Source: CAIKMD01 sp963803265
Lineage (GTDB): Bacteria; Pseudomonadota; Alphaproteobacteria; ATCC43930; CGMCC-115725
Assembly (NCBI GenBank): GCA_963803265.1
Contig: CAWDLZ010000004.1
Span: forward strand, 62,001 to 126,000
Length of the DNA: 64,000 bases
Reading direction: 5' to 3'
The position numbers and the translations under genes are program-made. Positions 45,066 through 54,360 of this stretch are shown piece after piece. A model generated the notes under the pieces. It was not told the origin of the DNA, searched no databases, and worked only from the letters and a program-made list of their open reading frames with translations. The stretch's first letter is position 1. The number at the start of each line of letters is the position of its first letter.

Positions 45066-46298
45066 ATGAGCGCCGACTCGTCGGGACATCATATCGCCAT
45101 CGTCGGCGCCGGCCATGCCGGCGGATGCGCGGCTGGCGCTTTGCGCAAGGCCGGACACAAGGGCCGCATCACCCTCATCGGCAGCGAGCGCCATCCTCCG
45201 TACGAGCGCCCACCGCTTTCGAAAGAGCTGCTCTTCGGCGCGATCTCACACGAGAAAACCTATCTCCAGCCGGCGGCTTATTACGCCGGAGCCGCGATCG
45301 ATCTGAGGCTCGGGACGACCGTCACGGCAATCGACCGCACCGCGCAGCGGCTCGAACTCGAAGCCGGCGGGACCATTCCCTATGACGCGCTGCTCTTGAC
45401 CACGGGCGCGCGGGCGCGGCGCCTGAGGCTGCCCGGCGGTGACGGCAGGCGGGTCTTCTATCTGCGCGACATCGCCGACGCCTTGGCGCTGCGCGAGCTT
45501 TTGGTCGAAGGCGCGCGGCTTGCCGTCCTCGGCGCGGGCTTTATCGGGCTCGAGGTTGCAGCGACCGCGCGCAAACGCGGCGCGGCCGTGACCGTATTGG
45601 AACTCGCGCCGCACCCGCTCGGGCGCGTCGCGCCGCCCGAGATCGGCGACTTTCTTGCCGGCGTTCATCGCGGCAAGGGTGTCGACCTCCGAACCGGCAT
45701 CCAGGTGACGGCGATCGAGGATTTGGGCGAGGCCTTGCGAATCTTGGCCGAGGGGTCCCTCCCCATCGAGGCCGATTACGCGGCAATCGGCATCGGCGCC
45801 CAGCCGAACACCGAGCTGGCGCAAGCGGCTGGACTCGCGGTGCAAGACGGCATCCTGGTCGATGAATTCGGGCATAGCAGCGACCCCGCGATCTTCGCCG
45901 CGGGCGACGTGACGCGGCATTTGAACCCGCTGCTCGGCCGCCACATCCGTCTCGAAGCCTGGCAGAACGCGCAGAACCAGGCCATCGCCGTCGCCAAGGT
46001 GATGGCGGGCGGGAGCGAGCCGTTCTCCGAGGTGCCGTGGTTCTGGACCGATCAGTACGATATCAACCTTCAGATGGCCGGGGCGCCCGACCGCTGGGAC
46101 CAGATCGTTTGGCGCGGAGCGCCGACCGACCCCGGCTTCACCCTGTTCCAGCTGCTCGAGGAGAAGGTGGTCGCGGCGATCACGGTCAACAACGCGCGCG
46201 ACATGCGCTTTGCCCGGATGCTGATCCGGGGTGGCCAGAAAGTCGACCCGGCGGCGCTCGGCGACAAGGCGACGAAGCTTCAGGATCTCGCGCGCTGA
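45066..46298 (+). CDS. FAD-dependent ferredoxin reductase
   Basis: 410 residues of the putidaredoxin/rhodocoxin-reductase type that passes electrons from NADH to a 2Fe-2S ferredoxin. FAD motif IAIVGAGHAGGCAAGAL, then GSERHPPYERPPLSKELLF (family hallmark), NAD motif LAVLGAGFIGLEVAATARK, second FAD motif FAAGDVTRHLNPLLG, and the C-terminal VPWFWTDQYDINLQMAG. ATG at 45066; the TTG one codon earlier is not needed. It is followed 60 nt later by a Rieske ferredoxin, suggesting a matched electron-transfer pair. Confidence 0.92.
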   Translation: MSADSSGHHIAIVGAGHAGGCAAGALRKAGHKGRITLIGSERHPPYERPPLSKELLFGAISHEKTYLQPAAYYAGAAIDLRLGTTVTAIDRTAQRLELEAGGTIPYDALLLTTGARARRLRLPGGDGRRVFYLRDIADALALRELLVEGARLAVLGAGFIGLEVAATARKRGAAVTVLELAPHPLGRVAPPEIGDFLAGVHRGKGVDLRTGIQVTAIEDLGEALRILAEGSLPIEADYAAIGIGAQPNTELAQAAGLAVQDGILVDEFGHSSDPAIFAAGDVTRHLNPLLGRHIRLEAWQNAQNQAIAVAKVMAGGSEPFSEVPWFWTDQYDINLQMAGAPDRWDQIVWRGAPTDPGFTLFQLLEEKVVAAITVNNARDMRFARMLIRGGQKVDPAALGDKATKLQDLAR

Positions 46299-46358
46299 AT
46301 GCTTGCCAAGTTCACAACGGCACGCCAATCTGCGCGCGTTTTTCCAAAGGGTTGAGGG

Positions 46359-46691
46359 ATGGTGATGGCGGAGAACGTGGGCGATTGGGTGACGGTGGCC
46401 GAGCGGGCGGCGATCGCCGAGGGCGAGATGAAAGGCGTGACAGTCGGCAGCCAGGAAATCTGCCTCTACAATTTGAAGGGCGAAATCTACGCTACCGACA
46501 ATCTGTGCAGTCACGCCTTCGCGTTTCTGTCGGATGGCTGGCTCGACGGCGAGGAAGTGGAATGCCCACTCCATGCCGGACGATTCGAGATCAAGACCGG
46601 CAAGGGCCTGGGTCCGCCGATCCCGTGCGACATCAAGACCTTTGCCGTGCGCGTCGAGAACGGCCAGGTCCAGGTCAAACTGGGCGGCTGA
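46359..46691 (+). CDS. Rieske-type 2Fe-2S ferredoxin
   Basis: 110 residues with the Rieske ligands CSH (in TDNLCSHAFAFL) and CPLHAGRFEIKTG, the soluble ferredoxin form used by multicomponent aromatic oxygenases. It lies directly downstream of a ferredoxin reductase, so reductase, this ferredoxin and the Rieske oxygenase alpha/beta at 59-63 kb could together make a complete three-component ring-hydroxylating system. Start is MVMAENVGDW; the inner ATG two codons later is equally possible. Confidence 0.92.
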   Translation: MVMAENVGDWVTVAERAAIAEGEMKGVTVGSQEICLYNLKGEIYATDNLCSHAFAFLSDGWLDGEEVECPLHAGRFEIKTGKGLGPPIPCDIKTFAVRVENGQVQVKLGG

Positions 46692-46760
46692 CCGGAAACG
46701 GCATCGCCGACCCCGCCGCCTCAACCTTTCATTTACGCCGTGCCGCTATGACTTCAAGGC

Positions 46761-47450
46761 ATGGAAAAGCTTGCCCGGCTCAAGCATGCGCTCGAGGGCA
46801 CCAAGCTCTACGATTTCATCGCCGCCGCGCCGCTTATTGCCTGGTACGGGTTTTGCGGCTGGCGGCTCTTGCCCGCGCTCAAGGTCGATTTCGCCATGGA
46901 ACCCGGCGCTGTCGATCCGGTTTTCATCACCGGCCTGCTGTCTAAGCTGGCTTCGCTGATCTTTGTCGGGTTGCTCCTGGCGCTGTTGATCTTGCGCCAT
47001 CCCCCCCAAGCCAAGACCGCCGGGATGTTCCCGCGCGTCGCCGCCATTGCGGGAACCTATCTCGGCGTCGGCATATTGCTGCTGCCGCCGCTCCCGCTGT
47101 CGGCGCCGGTCTATCTGCTTTCAACCCTTCTCATTCTCGCCGGCACCGGCTTCGCGCTCTATGCGGTGCTACGACTCGGGCGCTCGATCAGCATCATGCC
47201 CGAGGCTCGCCGCCTCGTAACGGCGGGGCCCTACCGGACCATCCGCCACCCGCTCTATCTCGGCGAGGCCGTGGCGCTGGCAGGCCTCAGCCTACAGTAC
47301 CTGTCGCCCGCCGCTCTATTGCTGCTCGGGCTGCAATTTGCCTTCCAGCTCCAGCGGATGAAGAACGAAGAGCGCGTGCTCGCCCGCATGTTCCCCGAAT
47401 ATGGCGCCTATACCGCCCGCACCGCGCGACTCGTCCCCGGCCTCTACTGA
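46761..47450 (+). CDS. Isoprenylcysteine-methyltransferase-like membrane protein
   Basis: 229 residues with about five transmembrane helices. The C-terminal AGPYRTIRHPLYLGEA followed by MKNEERVLARMFPEYGAYTARTARLVPGLY is the SAM-binding signature of the ICMT/PEMT-like integral membrane methyltransferases. Bacterial members methylate varied substrates, so the substrate is not inferable. No protein-prenylation context is visible. Confidence 0.8.
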   Translation: MEKLARLKHALEGTKLYDFIAAAPLIAWYGFCGWRLLPALKVDFAMEPGAVDPVFITGLLSKLASLIFVGLLLALLILRHPPQAKTAGMFPRVAAIAGTYLGVGILLLPPLPLSAPVYLLSTLLILAGTGFALYAVLRLGRSISIMPEARRLVTAGPYRTIRHPLYLGEAVALAGLSLQYLSPAALLLLGLQFAFQLQRMKNEERVLARMFPEYGAYTARTARLVPGLY

Positions 47451-47477
47451 ACCCACCGCTTCCCGCTTAAGGCGATT

Positions 47478-47499
47478 GCACATGAATCGCACATGAATC
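47478..47499. repeat. Tandem 11-bp direct repeat upstream of the HU-like gene
   Basis: GCACATGAATC occurs twice back to back (47478-47488, 47489-47499), about 110 nt upstream of the HU-like start. It could be a regulator-binding site or chance. Confidence 0.45.
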
Positions 47500-47609
47500 G
47501 CGCGAACTCGGCAGATTCTCGATGGCCGAAAGCCCCGGTATTTGCTAGCTTTGTCGCCTACCCGACCGCTCTGTTGGGCCAATTCAAACGCGAACGGAGA
47601 AAGACAATC

Positions 47610-47915
47610 ATGGCTGCTAAAACGACGGCAAAGGCCCCAGCCACCGTCACGTTGAAGCATCTCGCCGCCGCCATCGCCGAAGAGGACGAGATGGCCAAGA
47701 AGCAAGCCGAGGCCATTCTCGGCGACACCATCGGCCTCATCGTGAAGCATCTCAAAAGTGGGCAGCGCATCCGCATCGGCGGTTTGGGTATCCTGGTAGT
47801 GAGGAAACGCGCGGCGCGCATGGGCCGCAATCCCGCGACCGGCGAAGTCATCAAGATCAAGGCAAGCAAGCGCGTCGCTTTCCGCGCTTCGAAGGAACTC
47901 AAGGAATCGATCTAA
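47610..47915 (+). CDS. HU/IHF-family DNA-binding protein (divergent paralogue)
   Basis: 101 residues. Compared with the HU at 23.2 kb it carries an extra Ala/Lys/Thr-rich N-terminus (MAAKTTAKAPATVTLKHLAA). The arm is RMGRNPATGEVIKIKASKRV and the C-terminal helix FRASKELKESI. ATG at 47610 is preceded by CGGAGAAAG. The body is more divergent (IGGLGILVVRKRAAR where HU has LSGFGTFAV), so a specialised nucleoid protein is likely. It stands alone and is followed by a hairpin. Confidence 0.87.
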   Translation: MAAKTTAKAPATVTLKHLAAAIAEEDEMAKKQAEAILGDTIGLIVKHLKSGQRIRIGGLGILVVRKRAARMGRNPATGEVIKIKASKRVAFRASKELKESI

Positions 47916-47993
47916 GCGTCGCTCGGCGCAAGCTCGGAAAGCGCGCGCCGCTCGCCGCATGGGCGGCCGCTTTTCGTTACCTCCTCTTTCCGC

Positions 47994-48017
47994 GAGGCGC
48001 GTTGCAGCGCCTCGTTT
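47994..48017 (+). terminator. Hairpin downstream of the HU-like gene
   Basis: GAGGCGC-GTTGCA-GCGCCTC is a perfect 7-bp stem followed by GTTTC, 80 nt past the stop. Plausible but weak intrinsic terminator. Confidence 0.5.
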
Positions 48018-48109
48018 CATCGAGCACGCGGCTCGAACCGGGTTAGGCTTGTCGCCGCGCGGTTCATTCTCTAGTCTTGCCGCAAGGATGATCGAGGGAG
48101 GCTCCTGCC

Positions 48110-49117
48110 ATTAAAGCCATCGTCATGCGCGAATTCGGCCCGCCCGAGGTGATGCGGCTCGAGGAGGTTCCGACGCCCAATCCGGGGCCAGGAGAGGTCC
48201 TCGTCCGGGTCGCGGCGGTATCGGTCAATCGCACCCTCGACTGCATCGTGCGCGCCGGTAAATATCCGCGCGCGGTGAAGCTGCCGCACGTACCGGGCGT
48301 CGATCCCACCGGCACCGTGGTCGCGCTGGGCGAGGGCGTCGCGACCCGCAAAATCGGCGACCGCGTCGCGATTTCGTCCCGGCGCCTGCCGCGCGGCAAT
48401 GCGCGGCAAATGATCATGCTCGGCATCGATAGCTGGGGCGGCTATGCGGAATATGTCCCGCTGGCCGAGGCGGTCACTCACCCGATCCCGGACGCGCTCG
48501 ATTTCAACACCGCGACCGTGGTGGCCCGCCACGCGCCGCTTGCCTTCAACATGGTGCGCGGCAAGGCCGCGCTGAAATCGGGCGATTGGGCGCTCGTCAT
48601 GGGCGCCGCAGGCGGGCTCGGTAGCCTGATCGTGCAAGCCGCGGCTTATTACGGCGCGCAGGTCATCGCCGCCGCCGGCTCGGACGAGCGGGTGCGGACG
48701 GCGCAGGATCTCGGCGCCGCGTTCGGCGTCAATTACCGCAAGCTCGATCTGACCGATGAGGTAATGAAAATCACCGGCGGTCGCGGCGTCAACGTGGTGT
48801 TCGAGAACATTGCCGATCCCGAGCTTTTTTCCAAGGCCTTTGCCACGCTGGTGCGCGGCGGCCGTCTCATCACCGCCGGCGCTCATGGCGGGCCGATCGT
48901 CCCGCTCAATGTCAGCCGCCTCTACATGAATGCGAACTCGATCATCGGATCGACCGAACATACCGAGGAGGACGTCGCCGAGGCCTTCAAATCGGCCGTC
49001 GAAGGCCGCTTGCGCATCCTCGTCGACGAGGTCCTGCCTCTATCCGAGGCCGTGCGCGCCCACCGCATCGTCGAGGGCCGCGCCGGCACCGGCAAGGTGT
49101 TGCTGGTTCCAGACTGA
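48110..49117 (+). CDS. Zinc-independent MDR (quinone oxidoreductase-like), probable ATT start
   Basis: Medium-chain dehydrogenase/reductase with N-terminal GroES-like part (MREFGPPEVMRLEEVPTPN) and NAD(P)-binding GAAGGLGSLIVQAA. Structural-zinc cysteines are absent, as in quinone oxidoreductase or crotonyl-CoA-reductase-like branches. The first ATG (48125) gives a protein missing the usual first strand. An ATT at 48110 gives (M)KAIVMREFG, the standard MDR beginning, with AGGGAGG 8 nt upstream, so I start there (335 residues). It begins a plus-strand set with the next two genes. Confidence 0.82.
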   Translation: MKAIVMREFGPPEVMRLEEVPTPNPGPGEVLVRVAAVSVNRTLDCIVRAGKYPRAVKLPHVPGVDPTGTVVALGEGVATRKIGDRVAISSRRLPRGNARQMIMLGIDSWGGYAEYVPLAEAVTHPIPDALDFNTATVVARHAPLAFNMVRGKAALKSGDWALVMGAAGGLGSLIVQAAAYYGAQVIAAAGSDERVRTAQDLGAAFGVNYRKLDLTDEVMKITGGRGVNVVFENIADPELFSKAFATLVRGGRLITAGAHGGPIVPLNVSRLYMNANSIIGSTEHTEEDVAEAFKSAVEGRLRILVDEVLPLSEAVRAHRIVEGRAGTGKVLLVPD

Positions 49118-49154
49118 GGCGCCTCCAGCGAAGCCCAAGCAAAGGAGCATCGCC

Positions 49155-49847
49155 ATGACCGAGAGAGTTTCGATCGACAACGCCGGCGGCAAGATAGAGG
49201 CGATGCTGGCCGTGCCCGATTTTACCGGGCCGTTCCCGGCCTTGGTGCTGGCCCATCATCGCGGCGGGCTCGACAACTTCACGAGCCATATCGCGACAAG
49301 GCTCGTCCAAAACGGCTTCATCGTGGCCGCGCCGAACTTCTACCACCGCCTGCCGCCGGGCGCGAACGTGCGCGACCACGTCGGCGGACTCGACGACGAT
49401 GAGATCATCGCGGACGTGAAAGCGACGGCCTCATATCTGACCACGTTGAGCAACGCGAAACCCGGCGCGCTCGGCATCATCGGGCATTGCATGGGCGGGC
49501 GAGTAGCATTCCTAGGCGCGGCGTCGCATAGCGCCTTCAAGGCGGCGGTGATGCTTTATGGCGGCGGCGTCCCGCAGCCGAGCGGCGCCAACCCGCCGGC
49601 CCTATCGCGCGCGGCAAGCATCGCCTGCCCGATCCTCGGCTTCTTCGGCCGCGACGATAAGCGCCCGAGCCCCGAGGACGCCGCGACGATCTCGGCCGAA
49701 TTGAAGCGGCTCGGCAAGCGGCACGAGTTCCACATCTATGACGGCGCCGGGCACGCCTTCCAGAACATCTTCGACCCCCGCTACCGCGAGCACGCCTCGG
49801 AAGACGCCTGGCGCCGGCTGCTGCCGTTCCTGCGCGATAACCTTTGA
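49155..49847 (+). CDS. Dienelactone hydrolase family protein
   Basis: 230 residues, alpha/beta fold with the DLH-type cysteine nucleophile in GIIGHCMGGRVAF, acid in FFGRDDKRPS and histidine in YDGAGHAFQN. Strong Shine-Dalgarno AAAGGAG 8 nt before the ATG. Family members open lactone rings in chlorocatechol pathways or act as broad esterases. Placed between an MDR reductase and an amidohydrolase (37 and 17 nt gaps), it fits a short catabolic operon. Confidence 0.88.
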   Translation: MTERVSIDNAGGKIEAMLAVPDFTGPFPALVLAHHRGGLDNFTSHIATRLVQNGFIVAAPNFYHRLPPGANVRDHVGGLDDDEIIADVKATASYLTTLSNAKPGALGIIGHCMGGRVAFLGAASHSAFKAAVMLYGGGVPQPSGANPPALSRAASIACPILGFFGRDDKRPSPEDAATISAELKRLGKRHEFHIYDGAGHAFQNIFDPRYREHASEDAWRRLLPFLRDNL

Positions 49848-49864
49848 TTGGGAGGAGAACGCGC

Positions 49865-50839
49865 ATGACCCCGATCGTCGAATGGCACACCCATGTGATC
49901 CCGCCCGAGGACACGAAGGACCCGCATTGGGGCGGACATTGCCCGCTGACGATCGAGAACGTCATCGACGCTCACGACAAGAACGGCATCTCGCTCTCGG
50001 TCGTCACCGATTCCATTCACCAGCTCAAGGACTATACGAAAGAGCAATCGGTCAACGCGTTGAAAGGGTGGCACGACCGCGCGGCGGCGTTGCAGGAGAA
50101 ATATCGCGGCAAGATCGTGTGCTTCGCAAGTACCGTGCCCACGGGCGGTCCGGCCTTCGAGAAAGAACTGGTGCGCGCCTTCGATGAGTTGAAGCTGAAG
50201 GGCGTATTCATCACCTCGAGCATGTGGAAAACGTATCCGGATGACGACGAGGCCCTGCCGTTCTGGGAGATCGTCGCCGACCGCGACCTGCCGGTGTTCA
50301 TCCATCCGCCCGCGAGCGCCTATGGCGAGGAGCGGATGCGCAATTACGGGCTGACCTCGAGCGTCGGCCGTCCGGCCGATAATATCCTGTGCCTCGCCCG
50401 GCTCATCGTGCGCGGTATCTACGAGCGCTTTCCCGATCTGAAGATCGTCGGCTCGCATCTGGGCGGCGGCATTTGCGAGGTCATCGGGCGCATGGATTAC
50501 GCTTACGAGATGCGTAACGACAGCTTTCTCGGGAGCTATTCGCCGCTCATGATCAAGGCGCCGCCGAGCCATTACTTGAAGAAGATGTATCTCGATCTCG
50601 CCTGCTATCACCTGCCGGCGGCGAAATGCGCGATGGAGACCGTCGGCGTCGACCATGTGCTCTACGGCAGCGACGCGCCGCCGCTGACCTGGCTCAAGCC
50701 GCGGGCGATCCAGCTGGTCAAGGACCTGCCCGTGACCGAGGCCGAGCGCGCCAAGATCTTCGCCGGCAACGCGCTGAAATTGATGAACTTGAGGCCTGCC
50801 GATCTGCCGCCCGAGCTGCAAAGCTACGCAGCAGCCTGA
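49865..50839 (+). CDS. Amidohydrolase-2 / ACMSD-like decarboxylase
   Basis: 324 residues of the amidohydrolase superfamily. Metal ligands are readable as HTH in VEWHTHVIPP, the His in PVFIHPPASAYG, GSHLGGGICEVIGR, and the Asp in LYGSDAPPLTW, the pattern of aminocarboxymuconate-semialdehyde decarboxylase and gamma-resorcylate decarboxylase-like enzymes. GGGAGGAG precedes the ATG at 49865. Likely acts on a cyclic or aromatic acid by decarboxylation or hydrolysis; substrate not identifiable. Confidence 0.85.
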   Translation: MTPIVEWHTHVIPPEDTKDPHWGGHCPLTIENVIDAHDKNGISLSVVTDSIHQLKDYTKEQSVNALKGWHDRAAALQEKYRGKIVCFASTVPTGGPAFEKELVRAFDELKLKGVFITSSMWKTYPDDDEALPFWEIVADRDLPVFIHPPASAYGEERMRNYGLTSSVGRPADNILCLARLIVRGIYERFPDLKIVGSHLGGGICEVIGRMDYAYEMRNDSFLGSYSPLMIKAPPSHYLKKMYLDLACYHLPAAKCAMETVGVDHVLYGSDAPPLTWLKPRAIQLVKDLPVTEAERAKIFAGNALKLMNLRPADLPPELQSYAAA

Positions 50840-50850
50840 GCACCACGCCG

Positions 50851-52539
50851 CTATTCCCCGGTCAGCGGCCAGCCATCGGTGTTAGGCGACCACGAGCCCG
50901 GCATCAGCGGCCAATCGATGTCCGCGACAGGCGGCGTCACCGGCTTCGACTCGGGTATCTCGGGAATGACCGGCAACAGCAGGTGCGACGGGTGCGCTTC
51001 ATCGTGGTGGATCGTGTTCTCGACCGGCCAGGGCAGCAGCAGCACGTCGATCTGGCGGAGCGGGTTGCTGTACCCGATGTCCTCGCTCGCGATTTGCAGC
51101 TGCAGCCGGTGACCCGGTTTGAAGGTATGAAAGATCGGCCGCAGTTCGATCTCAAACTCGTAGATACGCCCGGGCTCCAACAGCTCCTGCCGCAGGAAGG
51201 GATGAAACGGCCGGCCCGGCTTCGAGCGCGCCGGATCGACCTCGCGGAACGACGCCTTCAAGATGCCGCGGCTCAAGGCCCGCGCCGTGCCGTCGGGCTG
51301 GATGTCGGCGAGCTTCACGAACCACGCGGTATCGAGCGCGCTCGACGACGCATAGAGCGTGAGGCTGAGCGGTCCCCATAGGGTGAGCGGCGCATCGAGC
51401 GAGGGCGTCGAATAAGCGAGCGGCGGTTTTCCCGCGACGAGTTGGGCGTACGAATCCGGCATTCGGTAGCTATCGGGTTTTTCGGACGCCGGGGCTACGG
51501 GATCGAGCGCGTCGGTACGCAGATAGAGTTTTGACCACGCCGTGCGCGCGAGCGGATATTCATCCTCATAGCGCCATTTTCGGGTGCCGGAATCGAAGAT
51601 CGCGACTTGGGGCTCGGCCATGATGCCGTTATCGATTCCTTTCAGCCAATAATCGAACCAGCGCAGCATCTGGCGGTTGAGCGCCCGGTCGGTGAGATAG
51701 CGCAGATGCGACCAGAACCCGGTGGGCGGCACCACCAGCAGCTTTTTCGGCGCATGGATCTCGCTGAACCCGGCAAGCTGGCCACGCAGATGCATGGCGC
51801 CGCCCTGGGGCGCGATGCTCATCACCGGCACCCGGATGCGGTCGAGCTTCGTGTAGGCCGAGCGCTCCCAATACCACGGCCCGTCGCAAGGGTGATTGGC
51901 GATCTCGTAATGCAAGTTCATCGGCGGCAGCTTGCCTTCGACCGGCCCCGGCCAGGCGAACATATTGGTGTGATAGTTGATCCAGTTGTTCATGAACTCG
52001 GCGTTGTAGATGCCGCCCTGATAGCAGGCGTCGCGGTAGAGATCGGTCGTGGCGTCGCATTGGCAGAGGCATTTCAAGTGCGGCGGTTGGGACGCCGCGG
52101 CGATGTATTGGCTCCAGCTCCAGTAGGAATCGCCAATCATCCCGACATTGCCCGTGCACCAGGGCTGGCCTGCGATCCATTCGATGAGATCGTGCCCGTC
52201 GCCGCGCTCTTTCTCGTCGAACCAGCGCCACTGGCCCTGGCTCAGTCCGCCGCCGCGCCCTTGCGCGATCACGTGGATGTACCCGTTCGGAACATAGAAC
52301 GAGGTCGCGCCCGATTCGATCGCATGGCTCCAGTGCGGGGGCTTGCGCTGGATATCCTTGTTGTAGGGCGAGAGCGACAAGAGCGCCGGATAGCGCCCGT
52401 CGGCTTCCGGACGAAAGACATCGACCGCGAGCCGGATGCCGTCGCGCATCGTGACATAAATGTTCTCGTCCACCTTGATGCCCGGCACGGGCACTGGCGG
52501 CGCTTTGACGAGCGCTTCCGGATAGAGCAAATCCGCCAT
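50851..52539 (-). CDS. CocE/NonD family hydrolase 1
   Basis: 562 residues from ATG 52539 (MADLLYPEALV), frame intact. S15-type alpha/beta hydrolase: MRDGIRLAVDVFRPEADGRY, nucleophile S138 in GMIGDSYWSWSQY, then MLRWFDYWLKGIDNGI and the C-terminal jelly-roll (LYASSSALDTAWFVKLADI, YEFEIELRPIFHTFKPGHRL). CocE-like enzymes cleave esters or amides such as cocaine or glutaryl-cephalosporins. It has no signal peptide, so it is cytoplasmic. The next gene is a paralogue. Confidence 0.9.
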   Translation of the reverse strand: MADLLYPEALVKAPPVPVPGIKVDENIYVTMRDGIRLAVDVFRPEADGRYPALLSLSPYNKDIQRKPPHWSHAIESGATSFYVPNGYIHVIAQGRGGGLSQGQWRWFDEKERGDGHDLIEWIAGQPWCTGNVGMIGDSYWSWSQYIAAASQPPHLKCLCQCDATTDLYRDACYQGGIYNAEFMNNWINYHTNMFAWPGPVEGKLPPMNLHYEIANHPCDGPWYWERSAYTKLDRIRVPVMSIAPQGGAMHLRGQLAGFSEIHAPKKLLVVPPTGFWSHLRYLTDRALNRQMLRWFDYWLKGIDNGIMAEPQVAIFDSGTRKWRYEDEYPLARTAWSKLYLRTDALDPVAPASEKPDSYRMPDSYAQLVAGKPPLAYSTPSLDAPLTLWGPLSLTLYASSSALDTAWFVKLADIQPDGTARALSRGILKASFREVDPARSKPGRPFHPFLRQELLEPGRIYEFEIELRPIFHTFKPGHRLQLQIASEDIGYSNPLRQIDVLLLPWPVENTIHHDEAHPSHLLLPVIPEIPESKPVTPPVADIDWPLMPGSWSPNTDGWPLTGE

Positions 52540-52548
52540 TCTCACCCC

Positions 52549-54230
52549 CTACGAGACAATCGGCAGCACCAGATGGCTCGGGTGCTCGGCGTCGTGATGG
52601 AACGTATCGGTCGCGCGCAAATGGCCGAGATAGAACTGGCATTGCTGATCGAACGCGGTCAGCTCCAGGCGAATGCGGTGACCTTCTTTGAAGACCCAGC
52701 AGGTCGGCCAGATCTCGATCTGAAATTCATAAACGCGGCCAGGCTCGAGCGGTTCCGCCTTGGCGTGGCTGTGATAGGGGCTCGAGGGGCTGCTCCGCGC
52801 GGGATCGAGCGCGCGATGCGAGGCCTTGAGCCAACCTTCGCTCACGAGCTGCGCCGGCGGCGCCACGTTCAACCGTCTTTAGCGCCGCCGCCAGCTCGGG
52901 CGACAGCGGCGGCTGGTCGAGGATTTTCACCAGGAACTGCGTCTCGGTCGCGCTCGACGATGCATAAAGGTTCAAGACCACCGGCCCGGTCACCTCGAAA
53001 TCTTGGGCGATCGGCGGGCTGGTGAAAGTGAGGATTTTGCGCGTGGTGTGGAGAAGCCCGGTCTTGCCGCGCACCGCGCTGCCGGTGCCGGGAAAGGTCC
53101 AGGCCGGATCGGGATAGGTGTAGCTGGTCGGCCTGACGCCGGTCTTGGGCGCATCCCATGAGAGCGCGCCGTCGTTGAGCGATTCCACCGCGCCCGACGG
53201 ACCTGGGGCTAAATAGAGGTTGCGGTTCTTGGTGCGTCGCAGCGGCCATTCCTGCTCGTCGCGATAGCCGGCGCCGTTGCGGACATAAATGCGCACGGGC
53301 GGCTCGCGCATGATGCCGTTGTCGATGCCCTTCAGCCAATAGTCATACCAGCGCAGAAGCTGCTCTTCCATGTGCGGCTCGAGGAACAGCTTTTGCGGGT
53401 CGCCGACATTGACCATGAGCTTCTTCGGACCCTGCGCCTGCTGAAAGCCTTGAAGATTGCCGAGCAGATGCGTGGTCGTGCCAGCCCAATTGCCGATCGA
53501 GAACACCGGCACCTTGATGCGCGCGAGATCGAAGCGACGAACCTCCCAATAATCGTCGAAGGTCGGATGGCGGAGCTGCTCGAGCAGGAAATCGTAGGAC
53601 ATGAAATCGGAGCGCTTGGGCCGCTCGGGATAATCGAGATAGGCGCGGTTCCGGACGCTGTTGCTGTACCAGTGATTCTGGAAGCCGATGTAAAAAATGC
53701 CGCCCTTGAAGCAGAAATGCCGATAGAGGTCGTTGCACGCGTCATAAGGAGCGCAACACGCAAGATGAGGCGGGTTCTGCGCCGCGGCGGCCCATTGCAC
53801 CATGCCGTAATAGGATTCGCCGAACATCCCGATCTTGCCGGTTAACCAGGGCTGAACCGCCGCCCATTCGATCATGTCGTAGAGATCGGTCTGCTCTTCC
53901 GCGCAGAAGGGCTTGTAGAGGCCCTCGGACTTTCCCGTGCCGCGGACATCGGCGTGAACGTAGACGTAGCCGCGGCTGACCCATTTCGCGACATTGCCGG
54001 TCTCGCGATAGCGGAACACGCTCATCGTCGGAAGATAGATCGAATCCTTCAAATAGGGCGCCACCGCATAGAGGCACCGGATATTTGCCGGGGGCCTTGG
54101 GGCGGAAAACGTCGCAGGCGAGCCGCACGCCGTCGCGCATCGTCACCATGACGTCGCGATCGACCGTGGCATCGGGGCTAAGAGGACCATCGCCCAGCAC
54201 GATGGTATCGCCGCCCGATCCGTCGCTCAT
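52549..54230 (-). CDS. CocE/NonD family hydrolase 2 (two frameshifts)
   Basis: Paralogue of the preceding hydrolase in tandem. MRDGVRLACDVFRPKAPGKY, nucleophile S139 in GMFGESYYGMVQW, YDYWLKGIDNGIMREP, and LYASSSATETQFLVKILDQ are all recognisable. Surplus bases near 54085-54092 (before LYAVAPYLKDSIY) and 52872-52878 (before NVAPPAQLVSEGWLKASHR) break the frame. The span is 3n+2, giving about 559 residues. GGAGGAAAAG precedes the ATG. Transcription runs toward the first hydrolase (9 nt gap), so they form one unit. Confidence 0.88.
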
Positions 54231-54360
54231 CTTTTCCTCCCGGTGATGACCACCCTATTAGATATAGCGGATGACCTTATGACAAGATGGCGATTGCCAA
54301 ACAAGGCGGCGAAAACTATCGTTCCTCAAGCGGTCTATTTCAGGCCATCGGGAGGATGCG

